A stretch of DNA of 7,748 nucleotides from an uncultured bacterium (GTDB lineage: Bacteria; Bdellovibrionota_C; UBA2361; CAKMMH01), in assembly GCA_927798255.1 (NCBI GenBank), contig CAKMMH010000081.1:1-7748 (forward strand). The letters run 5' to 3'. Below, in pieces: positions 1 through 5,964 of this stretch. The position numbers and the translations under genes were made by a program. Within the stretch, counting starts at the first letter, position 1. Each line of letters opens with the position of its first letter. The notes beneath the pieces are model-generated. The model saw nothing but the letters and a program-made list of their open reading frames with translations, did no database searches and was not told where the DNA came from.

Positions 1-2161
1 GATCATTGACAAATCCATTATTCTTATCTAGCTTAACTTTTGCTTGAGCTATAATTTCTCTTTCTTCTTCTAGAGCTGATAAGTAAACAACATCTGAAGT
101 AACTTTATGATTTTCATCAACAACTCTATATGGGCTTTCTAAGAATCCATACTCGTTTACTCTTGCATAAGACGCAAACGATGCAATAAGTCCAATGTTT
201 TGACCTTCTGGAGTTTCAATTGGACATATTCTTCCATAGTGAGTAACATTAACGTCACGAACCTCAAATCCTGCTCTATCTCTTGTTAAACCACCAGGAC
301 CTAATGCTGATAAACGACGCTTATGAGTTATCTCTGAAAGTGGATTTACTTGATCCATAAACTGAGTAAGTTGAGAAGAACCGAAGAACTCTTTAAGAAC
401 TGCAGCAACAGGTTTATAGTTAACGACATCTTGAGGTACAAGGTTAATTAAATCTTGCATTCCCATACGTTCTTTAACAGCACGCTCCATTCTAACAAGA
501 CCAATTCTAAATTGGTTTTCAACAAGCTCACCAACTGCTCTTACACGTCTGTTTCCCAAATGGTCAATATCATCAACAGAGTGACGAAGAGGATCATTTG
601 AATTTTTAAGTTCTAAAAGATACCCTATTGTTTCTTTAATATCAGAATCACTTAAAGTTCCTTGCTCAATAGAAGGAGCTTCTTTCCCTTGAGAGATATA
701 AAGTTTGTGATTCATTTTGTACCTACCAATATTTGATAGATCATATCTTTCAGGATTAAAGAATAAATTTTTAAATGTAGCGCTTGCTGTTTCTGGTCTT
801 GGAGGATCTCCTGGACGAAGTCTTCTATAAATTTCAACAAGGCTATCAATTACAGGTTGACCAGTAATTTTAGAATATAAATCATCTCTATCTGGCTCCA
901 TCTTATCAGATACTAATGTCTTCCAAAGAGCGTCCCCTATGTGATTATCATCTAAGTAAAGAACTTCAATCTGATTGATTCCATTTTCTCTTAAATAACT
1001 AAGTGAACCTTGCTCAACAACTTCACCTTTAGAGTTAATTTTATCTTGAGTAAACTCTTCACCAGCACAAACTAGCACTTCAAAGCAATCTAAGATTTCA
1101 GCTAAATCAGTTTCGTCAAGCTCATTTACAAGTGAACCTAACTTATCCATGATTTGTGTCCAATTTGTTAAAATTTCATTTTCTTCAACTATAATTTCAC
1201 CAGTATCTGGATGAATAACATCTTCTTGAGCTTGAATTATAGTATTTGCAGAAACCATACCATAAACAGATTCTGGGTCTATTTGAATTTCTTTAATTCC
1301 AGCTTCTTTTAAACGACGAATGATTGCTCTGTTGAATTTTCCGCCCTTTCTAACTAGAACTTTAGAATCCTTTTTAATTTCTTCGTATGATTTTTGTCCT
1401 TCTAATTGATCAGCTTTGAACGCCTTAAAAACTTCACCATTATTTTTAAACTCTATAACTTCCTTCTTGTAGTAATAGTTTAAAATATCATCTGCTGACA
1501 TACCTAATGCTCTTAAAATTACAGTAGCATTAAGTTTTCTTCTTCTATCGATTCTAACATGACAAATATCTTTAATATCAAATTCAAAATCTAACCATGA
1601 ACCACGATAAGGAATAATTCTTGCAGAATATAAAAGCTTACCACTTATATGACTTTTTCCTTCATCATTTGCAAAGAAAACTCCAGGAGAACGATGTAAT
1701 TGGCTTACTACAACTTTCTCAGTACCATTTATCATAAATGTACCTTTTTCAGTCATTAAAGGAAGCTCACCAAAGTATACAGAATCCTCTTTTAATGAGA
1801 TAAGTTTTCTTTCCCCAGTTTCATTGTTTACATCCCACATTGCAAGACGAACAGTAACACGAAGTGGAGCTGACCAAGTCATACCTCTTGCTTCACACTC
1901 CTCAACATCATATTTTGGTTTATCTAGTTCGTATGAAACAAATTCTAAACTTGCTGTATCATTGTAATCCTTTATAGGAAATACAGATTTAAAAATCTTT
2001 TGTAAGCCTTCATCCTTTCTTTTATCAGGATCAACATCTGCTTGCAAAAAACTTTTATACGAATCAACTTGAACTGCAATTAAGTTTGGGATTTGTGCAA
2101 TTTCTGGTATTTTTGAGTAACTGCGACGAAGACGAAGATTAGTTTTGATTTCTGATACCAT
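1..2161 (-). CDS. rpoB: RNA polymerase beta subunit, N-terminal ~720 codons (3' end outside window)
   Basis: This is the catalytic beta subunit of RNA polymerase, which with beta' forms the active centre and the rifampicin pocket. Translation from ATG 2159-2161 gives [20 protein letters not shown] and stays open to the window edge. Recognisable blocks are the protrusion/lobe motifs '[20 protein letters not shown]' and '[14 protein letters not shown]' (Trp at residue 189), the '[17 protein letters not shown]' block, and the rifampicin region at about residues 592-620 ('[19 protein letters not shown]', then '[13 protein letters not shown]'). The residues equivalent to E. coli D516, H526 and S531 are present (D603, H613, S618), so no classic resistance change is visible. 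Numbering runs about 87 residues ahead of E. coli here, mostly because of a longer insertion domain at about residues 235-435. The ribosome binding site is weak. It is the last gene of the visible operon; rpoC is expected next but lies outside. Confidence 0.99.
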   Translation of the reverse strand, partial: MVSEIKTNLRLRRSYSKIPEIAQIPNLIAVQVDSYKSFLQADVDPDKRKDEGLQKIFKSVFPIKDYNDTASLEFVSYELDKPKYDVEECEARGMTWSAPLRVTVRLAMWDVNNETGERKLISLKEDSVYFGELPLMTEKGTFMINGTEKVVVSQLHRSPGVFFANDEGKSHISGKLLYSARIIPYRGSWLDFEFDIKDICHVRIDRRRKLNATVILRALGMSADDILNYYYKKEVIEFKNNGEVFKAFKADQLEGQKSYEEIKKDSKVLVRKGGKFNRAIIRRLKEAGIKEIQIDPESVYGMVSANTIIQAQEDVIHPDTGEIIVEENEILTNWTQIMDKLGSLVNELDETDLAEILDCFEVLVCAGEEFTQDKINSKGEVVEQGSLSYLRENGINQIEVLYLDDNHIGDALWKTLVSDKMEPDRDDLYSKITGQPVIDSLVEIYRRLRPGDPPRPETASATFKNLFFNPERYDLSNIGRYKMNHKLYISQGKEAPSIEQGTLSDSDIKETIGYLLELKNSNDPLRHSVDDIDHLGNRRVRAVGELVENQFRIGLVRMERAVKERMGMQDLINLVPQDVVNYKPVAAVLKEFFGSSQLTQFMDQVNPLSEITHKRRLSALGPGGLTRDRAGFEVRDVNVTHYGRICPIETPEGQNIGLIASFASYARVNEYGFLESPYRVVDENHKVTSDVVYLSALEEEREIIAQAKVKLDKNNGFVND

Positions 2162-2224
2162 ATTTTATTCTTATACCAATAAAAAATATTTAGAAAATAG
2201 CAATAACTACCAAAAAACTAATTA

Positions 2225-2271
2225 GAAAAAAGTGCAAAAGTCTCGATAAAACCAGTACCAATCAACGCACT
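2225..2271 (-). terminator. Possible second attenuator hairpin upstream of rpoB
   Basis: On the minus strand AGTGC (2271-2267) can pair with GCACT (2235-2231), followed at once by six T (2230-2225). The interior can partly pair (UUGAU with AUCGA, including a G-U). The stem is short and the interior imperfect, so this may be chance in AT-rich DNA; its place in the rpoB leader makes it worth listing. Confidence 0.3.
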
Positions 2272-2403
2272 AACTTTATAAAAAATAAAGCGAAAAACTT
2301 CTTATTATTTTTTTGATAGAATAACTTTGAATATACAGTATAAAAAAATACTACAATTTCTTAACAAAATCAAGAAACTAAGATAAAAAAATTTTTATAC
2401 CAT

Positions 2404-2460
2404 AAAAAACAGGGAAAATCGCTTAAATTAAAAAATTTAAGCATATTTCCCCATTTTTTT
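2404..2460 (-). terminator. Bidirectional intrinsic terminator / attenuator after rplL
   Basis: The perfect stem GCTTAAATT/AATTTAAGC (2421-2429 and 2434-2442) has a 4-nt loop. It is extended across a 3x3 internal loop by GGGAAA/TTTCCC (2412-2417 and 2446-2451). In the operon direction it is followed by TG and six T (2409-2404), and preceded by seven A (2460-2454) that can pair with them, so the reverse direction also has a T-run. It begins about 26 nt after the rplL stop. Because rpoB must be expressed, partial termination (attenuation) is more likely than full termination, unless rpoB has its own promoter. Confidence 0.85.
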
Positions 2461-2478
2461 ATAAAGAAGCTAACAAAA

Positions 2479-2862
2479 CTACTTAATAGTTGCTTTAGCA
2501 CCAACTTCTTCAAGTTTTTTCTTGTAATCTTCAGCTTCAGCCTTAGAAACACCTTCTTTTAAAGTTTTAGGTGCAGCTTCTACTAAGTCTTTAGCTTCTT
2601 TTAAGCCAAGGCTAGTAATTTCTCTAACTACCTTAATAACTTTGATTTTATCAGTACCAGCTGCTTCTAGAACAACATCAAACTCTGTCTTTTCTTCTTC
2701 TTGAGCAGCACCAGCACCAGCAGGCATAGCACCCATCATTGCTACAGGAGCAGCAGCGCTAACTCCTAGTTCATCTTCTAGTTCTTTAACTAGCTTAGCT
2801 GCGTCCATTAATGACATATTTTTGATAAAATCTTTTACTTGTTCCATATTAACTTCACTCAT
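2479..2862 (-). CDS. rplL: 50S ribosomal protein L7/L12
   Basis: This is the multicopy stalk protein that recruits and activates the translational GTPases (EF-Tu, EF-G, IF2, RF3). The 127 residues match the usual family length. The N-terminal dimerisation helices (about 1-33, '[28 protein letters not shown]') bind the L10 helix. They are followed by an Ala/Gly/Met/Pro-rich hinge (about 34-56) and the globular C-terminal domain (about 57-127). That domain has the hallmark '[20 protein letters not shown]' and '[19 protein letters not shown]' factor-binding surface. The start at 2862 is supported by AGGAG (2874-2870), 7 nt from the ATG and the clearest Shine-Dalgarno in the operon, as suits a protein needed in several copies per ribosome. 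It ends in TAG, is separated from rplJ by 62 bp, and is followed by the terminator/attenuator before rpoB. Confidence 0.99.
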   Translation of the reverse strand: MSEVNMEQVKDFIKNMSLMDAAKLVKELEDELGVSAAAPVAMMGAMPAGAGAAQEEEKTEFDVVLEAAGTDKIKVIKVVREITSLGLKEAKDLVEAAPKTLKEGVSKAEAEDYKKKLEEVGAKATIK

Positions 2863-2924
2863 TTTCTAACTCCTAAAATATAATTAAAATTTTTTAAATA
2901 AGCACTAAATAACTTTTTCTTTTT

Positions 2925-3470
2925 CTACTCGCCAGCAAGTTTCTTCCTTTGAGCGTCAACAACACGAACAACTTGTTCGCTTGATGCCTTAATAACACGA
3001 AGCAATTGCGTTGCAGGTGTATTAAGAAGATTAAGTAACTTAGCAAGAACTTCCTCTTTGCTAGGCATACTAGCTAAAGTTTTAACTCCAGCTACATCAA
3101 TAAAAGCATTCTCGAACCAAGCTCCCTTTAATGCCAAAGCTTCATGAGTTTTTGCAAAATCAGCAACGACTTTTGTCATTGACACTGGATCTTGAGATGT
3201 AGAAATAAGAATACTTGGGCCTTTAAAAATCCCTTGAAACTTTCCAATCTCTTCTTCCTTGCCGTCTTCTTTTAATGCTTTATCTATTGATATCTTTGAA
3301 AGAGTATTTTTGATAACTCTACATGTTGCACCAACTTTTCTTAAGCCTTTCTTAAGATCATTTATATCAGAAACTGATAGTCCATGATAATTTGCACATA
3401 TTGCAACTTGAGAAGCTTTTAAAGAATCGGTAACAAACTCAACTTCTTTTATCTTATCTGCTTTATTCAT
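2925..3470 (-). CDS. rplJ: 50S ribosomal protein L10
   Basis: L10 anchors the L7/L12 dimers to the L11-binding region of 23S rRNA and, as the L10-L12 complex, often represses its own mRNA. The 181 residues include the family signature 'YHGLSVSDINDLKKGLRKVG' followed by 'VIKNTLSK' (about 28-59) and the C-terminal L12-binding helix (about 137-175). By eye, that helix region is 9-10 residues longer than in E. coli L10 ('LLRVIKASSEQVVRVVDAQR'). This matches the long-helix class that binds three rather than two L12 dimers. The start at 3470 has AGAAGG (3486-3481) about 10 nt upstream. The gap to rplA is only 51 bp, too short for a typical long L10 leader. The stop is TAG. Confidence 0.98.
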   Translation of the reverse strand: MNKADKIKEVEFVTDSLKASQVAICANYHGLSVSDINDLKKGLRKVGATCRVIKNTLSKISIDKALKEDGKEEEIGKFQGIFKGPSILISTSQDPVSMTKVVADFAKTHEALALKGAWFENAFIDVAGVKTLASMPSKEEVLAKLLNLLNTPATQLLRVIKASSEQVVRVVDAQRKKLAGE

Positions 3471-3521
3471 TTTTAATTTTCCTTCTTAAAAATCAAAATC
3501 CACTAAAAAAGGTCTAGTTTA

Positions 3522-4220
3522 CTATAAAGATGCCTTAATACTAGAAACATCTAATGGTACCGATGGCCCCATAGTTAAAGATATATAAGCAGACTTTAAA
3601 TATACTCCTTTACTAGTTGCAGGTTTTGCCTTATTTAAAGCATCAATCAATGCTTTAATGTTATCTTGAATTTTCTCCGAACCAAAAGAAACTTTACCTA
3701 CAGCTGTATGAACGATTCCACCTTTATCGGCTCTATAAGAAGCACGACCTTTCTTTAAAGAATCAACCATAGCTGCAACATCAAATGTAACAGTTCCTTC
3801 TTTAGGAGAAGGCATTAAACCTTTTGGACCTAATATCTTTCCTATCTTACCTACTTGTATCATCATATCAGGAGTCGCAACAACTTTATCAAACTCAAGG
3901 AATCCTCCTTTAATTTGTTCAACTAAGTCATCTGAACCAACTACATCTGCACCAGCATTTTTTGCTTCCTCAGCTTTTTCTGCTTTTGCAAACACAGCTA
4001 CCCTTACTTCTTTTCCTAATCCATGTGGAAGAGAAATACTCCCTCTAACATTTTGGTCAGCTTTTCTCGGATCTACACCTAAAGCCACCGTAACTTCAAC
4101 AGTCTCATCAAATTTTGCAGATGCAAGCTCTGTTGTAAGTTTACATGCTTCCTCTAAAGTATAGAACTTACCAGCTTCAACCTTTTCTTTTAAATTTTTT
4201 ATTCTTTTTCCTTTAAACAT
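3522..4220 (-). CDS. rplA: 50S ribosomal protein L1
   Basis: L1 binds 23S rRNA helices 76-78, forms the mobile L1 stalk at the E site, and in many bacteria represses translation of its own rplK-rplA mRNA. The length of 232 residues is typical. Visible family features are Phe37 in 'ASAKFDETVEVTVALGVDPRKADQNVRG', domain II with 'GKIGKILGPKGLMPSPKEGTV' (about 124-144), and the C-terminal RNA-contact motif 'SLTMGPSVPLD' with Thr-Met-Gly at 216-218. The start at 4220 is chosen because the conserved 'GKRIK' N-terminus begins there; the upstream GGTG is a weak Shine-Dalgarno, so coupling to rplK 35 nt upstream is likely. The gene ends in tandem stops TAG-TAA. Confidence 0.99.
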   Translation of the reverse strand: MFKGKRIKNLKEKVEAGKFYTLEEACKLTTELASAKFDETVEVTVALGVDPRKADQNVRGSISLPHGLGKEVRVAVFAKAEKAEEAKNAGADVVGSDDLVEQIKGGFLEFDKVVATPDMMIQVGKIGKILGPKGLMPSPKEGTVTFDVAAMVDSLKKGRASYRADKGGIVHTAVGKVSFGSEKIQDNIKALIDALNKAKPATSKGVYLKSAYISLTMGPSVPLDVSSIKASL

Positions 4221-4255
4221 ATAAACACCATTTTTAATAAAAAATTAGGTTAAAA

Positions 4256-4684
4256 TTATGAATGCTTTACAGTAATTCCCATACTTCTAGCAGTTCCGGC
4301 TACAATATTGCAAGCAGCTTCAAGCTCAAAACAGTTTAAGTCAGACATTTTTTGCTTAGCAATTTCTTCTACTTGTGCTTGAGTTACACTTCCTATCTTA
4401 TCTCTATTTGGTGCACCAGAACCTTTTTGAACTGATGCTGCTTTCTTTAGAAGATAAGCAACAGGAGGTGTTTTACATTCAAATGTAAAAGACCTGTCTT
4501 TATAAACAGTTAAAACAACTGGTGTAACTTCACCTTGATTGTTTTGAGTTCTTGCATTAAATTGCTTGCAAAACTCCATAATATTTACTCCTTGTTGACC
4601 CAAAACTGGACCAATTGGAGGAGCAGGGTTTGCTTTCCCCGCAGGGATTTGCAACTTTATTTTTGCTTTAATTTCCTTTGCCAT
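4256..4684 (-). CDS. rplK: 50S ribosomal protein L11
   Basis: L11 binds the GTPase-associated region of 23S rRNA at the stalk base, takes part in RelA-dependent stringent sensing, and forms the thiopeptide (thiostrepton) site. From ATG 4684 the product has 142 residues, the usual length. It begins '[20 protein letters not shown]', followed by the proline-rich '[20 protein letters not shown]' that lines the thiostrepton site. The C-terminal RNA-binding domain ends '[18 protein letters not shown]'. An in-frame ATG at 4738 would add 18 residues read from nusG sequence, with no family support, so the inner start is used. Its Shine-Dalgarno GGAG lies in the nusG end, 10 nt upstream. The nusG stop and this start are 1 nt apart, implying translational coupling. 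Confidence 0.98.
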   Translation of the reverse strand: MAKEIKAKIKLQIPAGKANPAPPIGPVLGQQGVNIMEFCKQFNARTQNNQGEVTPVVLTVYKDRSFTFECKTPPVAYLLKKAASVQKGSGAPNRDKIGSVTQAQVEEIAKQKMSDLNCFELEAACNIVAGTARSMGITVKHS

Positions 4685-4685
4685 A

Positions 4686-5390
4686 CTAACACTTCTCCAC
4701 TTGTACAAAATCAAGTTCAACCGGGCTTGGACGTCCAAAGATACTGATTAGAACCACAAGCTTACCCTTATCTGCCTTAATTTCTTCAACAGTACCTGTA
4801 AACTCATTAAATGGTCCATCAATAACCTTAACTGTTTCTCCTTGTTCAAAATCAACTTTTGAACGAGAGGACATCGCCCCCTCCTCGACTTGGGTATTAA
4901 TCAAAGCCACATCTTCTTCTTTTAAAGGAGCAGGATCTGATATATCACCCACAAAACCCGAGATCTTTGGTGTTTCTTTTACTAGATGCCACGTATCTTG
5001 ATTTAAACGCATCTGCACCAATATATAACCAGGGAAGAATTTTCTTGTACTTGTTTTCTTCTGTCCCTTAACAACTTCCGTCACAGTTTCTTGCGGAATT
5101 TTTATTTCACCTAAATAGTTTTCAAGTCCTTTTAATTTAAATCTTTCAATTAAAGACTCTCTTGCTTTTTGTTCGAAACCCGAATAAGTATGCACCGCAT
5201 ACCAGCACATATCTGGAATACGATTAGCAGCTTCTTCTTTTTCTCTCAATCTTTTCTCTCTCCTTTCTTTTCTTTCTTGTCTTTTTTGTTCTTTCTCAGT
5301 TAACTTTAAAGAAGCAGCGTCTTGTTCTTGAACTTCTATAGAAGCTTCACTATTTGTTATTTGATTTTCAGTATTATTATTTTCGTTCAT
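4686..5390 (-). CDS. nusG: Transcription elongation/antitermination factor NusG with long charged N-terminal extension
   Basis: NusG binds RNA polymerase through its NGN domain and links it to Rho or ribosomal S10 through its KOW domain. Of 234 residues (E. coli has 181), the NGN domain starts near residue 62 ('[19 protein letters not shown]') and includes '[12 protein letters not shown]' and '[17 protein letters not shown]'. The KOW domain is about 180-234 ('[23 protein letters not shown]', '[19 protein letters not shown]'). Residues 1-60 are extra: a polar Asn/Glu/Gln-rich stretch (1-28), then a Lys/Arg/Glu-rich probable helix (31-55, including '[20 protein letters not shown]'). The long start is preferred because AAGAG lies 9 nt before ATG 5390, whereas the internal ATG at 5208-5210 (Met61) has no Shine-Dalgarno. 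The stop is TAG, 1 nt before rplK; secE lies 90 bp upstream. Confidence 0.98.
   Translation of the reverse strand: MNENNNTENQITNSEASIEVQEQDAASLKLTEKEQKRQERKERREKRLREKEEAANRIPDMCWYAVHTYSGFEQKARESLIERFKLKGLENYLGEIKIPQETVTEVVKGQKKTSTRKFFPGYILVQMRLNQDTWHLVKETPKISGFVGDISDPAPLKEEDVALINTQVEEGAMSSRSKVDFEQGETVKVIDGPFNEFTGTVEEIKADKGKLVVLISIFGRPSPVELDFVQVEKC
4695..4698 (-). promoter_or_regulatory. Ribosome binding site of rplK, inside nusG
   Basis: GGAG lies 10 nt upstream of the ATG at 4684 and within the last codons of nusG. It supports the 142-residue L11 start over the longer in-frame start at 4738, and means L11 initiation must occur where NusG translation ends. Confidence 0.7.
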
Positions 5391-5399
5391 TATAAAATA

Positions 5400-5404
5400 C
5401 TCTT
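5400..5404 (-). promoter_or_regulatory. Ribosome binding site supporting the long nusG start
   Basis: AAGAG is 9 nt upstream of the ATG at 5390. It is the only Shine-Dalgarno-like sequence near either plausible nusG start, so it favours translation of the N-terminal extension. Confidence 0.5.
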
Positions 5405-5447
5405 AAAAATATTAATTGCTTATAAACTAAACTTAAAATCACCACAC

Positions 5448-5475
5448 TATTAGAGAAAACACAAAGGCTCTAATA
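5448..5475 (-). repeat. Perfect 8-bp inverted repeat between secE and nusG
   Basis: TATTAGAG (5448-5455) and CTCTAATA (5468-5475) are separated by 12 nt and lie directly after the secE stop, in the 90-bp secE-nusG gap. In the operon transcript the stem is followed by GUGUGG, not a U-run, so this is unlikely to be a terminator. An RNA processing or stability hairpin is possible. Confidence 0.5.
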
Positions 5476-5480
5476 TAAAA

Positions 5481-5687
5481 TTAATCTACTACCGTAGGAA
5501 TTATCAACCTACTAACATTATTAAATACTAAATCCATAAAAAAAATCGTAAGAGCAACAATAACAACAATTACAATTGTCATAAATGTAATTTTTTTCGT
5601 TTCTGACATACTAGGAGTACTAACCTTCTTTAACTCCTCATAACTACCAGATATAAACGCCTTAGATTTTGAAAATAAATTTGCCAT
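5481..5687 (-). CDS. secE: Preprotein translocase subunit SecE
   Basis: SecE is the small essential clamp subunit of the SecYEG channel in the inner membrane. The 68 residues show the short, single-span bacterial form. An amphipathic segment with the family signature 'SYEELKKVSTPSMSET' (about 15-30) is followed by one hydrophobic span (about 34-55, 'FMTIVIVVIVALTIFFMDLV') and a short C-terminal tail. The position immediately before nusG confirms the call. In the consensus ELKKVxWPS the tryptophan is Thr here. The start at 5687 has only a weak purine stretch (GAAAG) upstream. It is the first gene of the operon in this window; no tRNA-Trp or tuf gene, frequent neighbours elsewhere, lies before it. 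The stop is TAA. Confidence 0.95.
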   Translation of the reverse strand: MANLFSKSKAFISGSYEELKKVSTPSMSETKKITFMTIVIVVIVALTIFFMDLVFNNVSRLIIPTVVD

Positions 5688-5752
5688 AATTAAAACTTTC
5701 TAATTTTACAAGTAATATACAAACCAAAAACGTTATCAAATATATCAACAAC

Positions 5753-5783
5753 AAAAAGCTACTCGAAGTTACTACTCGAGTGC
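5753..5783 (-). promoter_or_regulatory. Inverted/direct repeat with T-run in the secE leader (operator or attenuator)
   Basis: On the plus strand CTACTCGA occurs twice (5759-5766 and 5772-5779), 13 bp apart, overlapping the palindrome ACTCGAGT (5774-5781). Read in the operon direction, GC-ACTCGA (5783-5776) pairs with TCGAGT-A-GC (5766-5758) around a 9-nt loop with one bulged base, followed by five T (5757-5753). That is the form of an intrinsic terminator about 65 nt before the secE start, with no upstream minus-strand gene to terminate. It could be a leader attenuator or, if the candidate promoter is right, a protein-binding operator over the start site. Confidence 0.5.
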
Positions 5784-5785
5784 AA

Positions 5786-5816
5786 ATGATACAATAACAA
5801 CACCTTAATTTAGCAA
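5786..5816 (-). promoter_or_regulatory. Candidate secE operon promoter
   Basis: On the minus strand TTGCTA (5816-5811) and TATCAT (5791-5786, one mismatch from TATAAT) are separated by 19 bp, preceded by long A/T tracts that could act as an UP element. The spacing is longer than ideal and AT-rich DNA yields many chance matches. If correct, transcription starts near 5779, inside the adjacent repeat. Confidence 0.35.
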
Positions 5817-5878
5817 AAAATTTAGATAAGAGCAAATGTTCTAAGGAAAAAAGTTAAAAAAAATAAAAAATTAATCTT

Positions 5879-5907
5879 TTGATAGACTTTTTTACATTAA
5901 TTATTTA
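5879..5907 (+). promoter_or_regulatory. Candidate promoter of the glycosyltransferase gene
   Basis: TTGATA (5879-5884, one mismatch from TTGACA) is followed after 17 bp by TATTTA (5902-5907). The -35 and spacing are good but the -10 is poor. It lies 57 bp before the ATG in very AT-rich sequence, so chance is a real possibility. Confidence 0.3.
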
Positions 5908-5913
5908 ATATTA

Positions 5914-5947
5914 CAAGGTGATTTGTTAAAATTAAGTTAATCACTTG
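5914..5947 (+). repeat. Inverted repeat in the glycosyltransferase leader
   Basis: CAAGGTGATT (5914-5923) faces AATCACTTG (5939-5947): nine pairs with one bulged G and a 15-nt interior containing GTTAA twice. It lies between the candidate -10 and the ribosome binding site (AAAGGG, 5955-5960). It could be an operator or an mRNA hairpin controlling the downstream gene. Confidence 0.4.
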
Positions 5948-5964
5948 AAAAATCAAAGGGTTTT

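Larger units (their letters stand above)
2162..2478 (-). promoter_or_regulatory. rplL-rpoB intercistronic regulatory spacer
   Basis: This is the only long gap inside the operon (317 bp), with no credible gene on either strand. It holds the terminator-like hairpin just after rplL, small AT-rich hairpins (TTTCTT/AAGAAA at 2357-2362 and 2372-2377; AGTAT/ATACT at 2337-2341 and 2348-2352), and a second stem followed by a T-run at 2231-2271. In E. coli the corresponding spacer has a similar length (about 320 bp), with an attenuator and an RNase III site that lower rpoBC expression relative to the ribosomal proteins. The same role here is inferred from position and structure. Confidence 0.7.

Noticed and set aside
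1..4. Window begins with GATC, suggesting a cloning-site end
   Set aside because: A four-base match at an end is easily chance and rpoB runs cleanly to the edge.
340..390. Rifampicin resistance in RpoB
   Set aside because: The residues differing from E. coli (Thr at the S512 equivalent, Val at the N518 equivalent) are not the classic resistance changes as I know them, and D516, H526 and S531 equivalents are intact.
2337..2373. Possible rpoB promoter (minus TTGTTA or TTGATT with TATACT or TATTTT)
   Set aside because: Spacings are 19 bp for the better -10 and 17 bp for a poor one; matches this loose are expected by chance in such AT-rich DNA.
2370..2552. Short minus-strand open frame (60 codons) overlapping the end of rplL
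   Set aside because: It crosses the terminator hairpin and rplL in another frame, has a Lys/Phe-rich composition expected from AT-rich noise, and resembles no known protein.
4685..4738. In-frame ATG at 4738 that would lengthen L11 by 18 residues
   Set aside because: The extra residues come from nusG coding sequence in another frame and match nothing in the L11 family; the ATG at 4684 gives the standard length and has GGAG 10 nt upstream.
4727..4738. 12-bp perfect palindrome TTGGACGTCCAA
   Set aside because: It encodes the conserved 'FGRPS' of the NusG KOW domain, so the symmetry is explained by coding; no T-run or promoter adjoins it.
4535..4747. Plus-strand open frame of 70 codons opposite rplK/nusG
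   Set aside because: It is antisense to two certain genes, and its composition is that of a reverse-strand shadow.
5688..5964. tRNA-Trp or other tRNA gene upstream of secE
   Set aside because: The common gene order has one there, but no cloverleaf, GTTCGA T-loop or acceptor stem could be found; the region is AT-rich control DNA.
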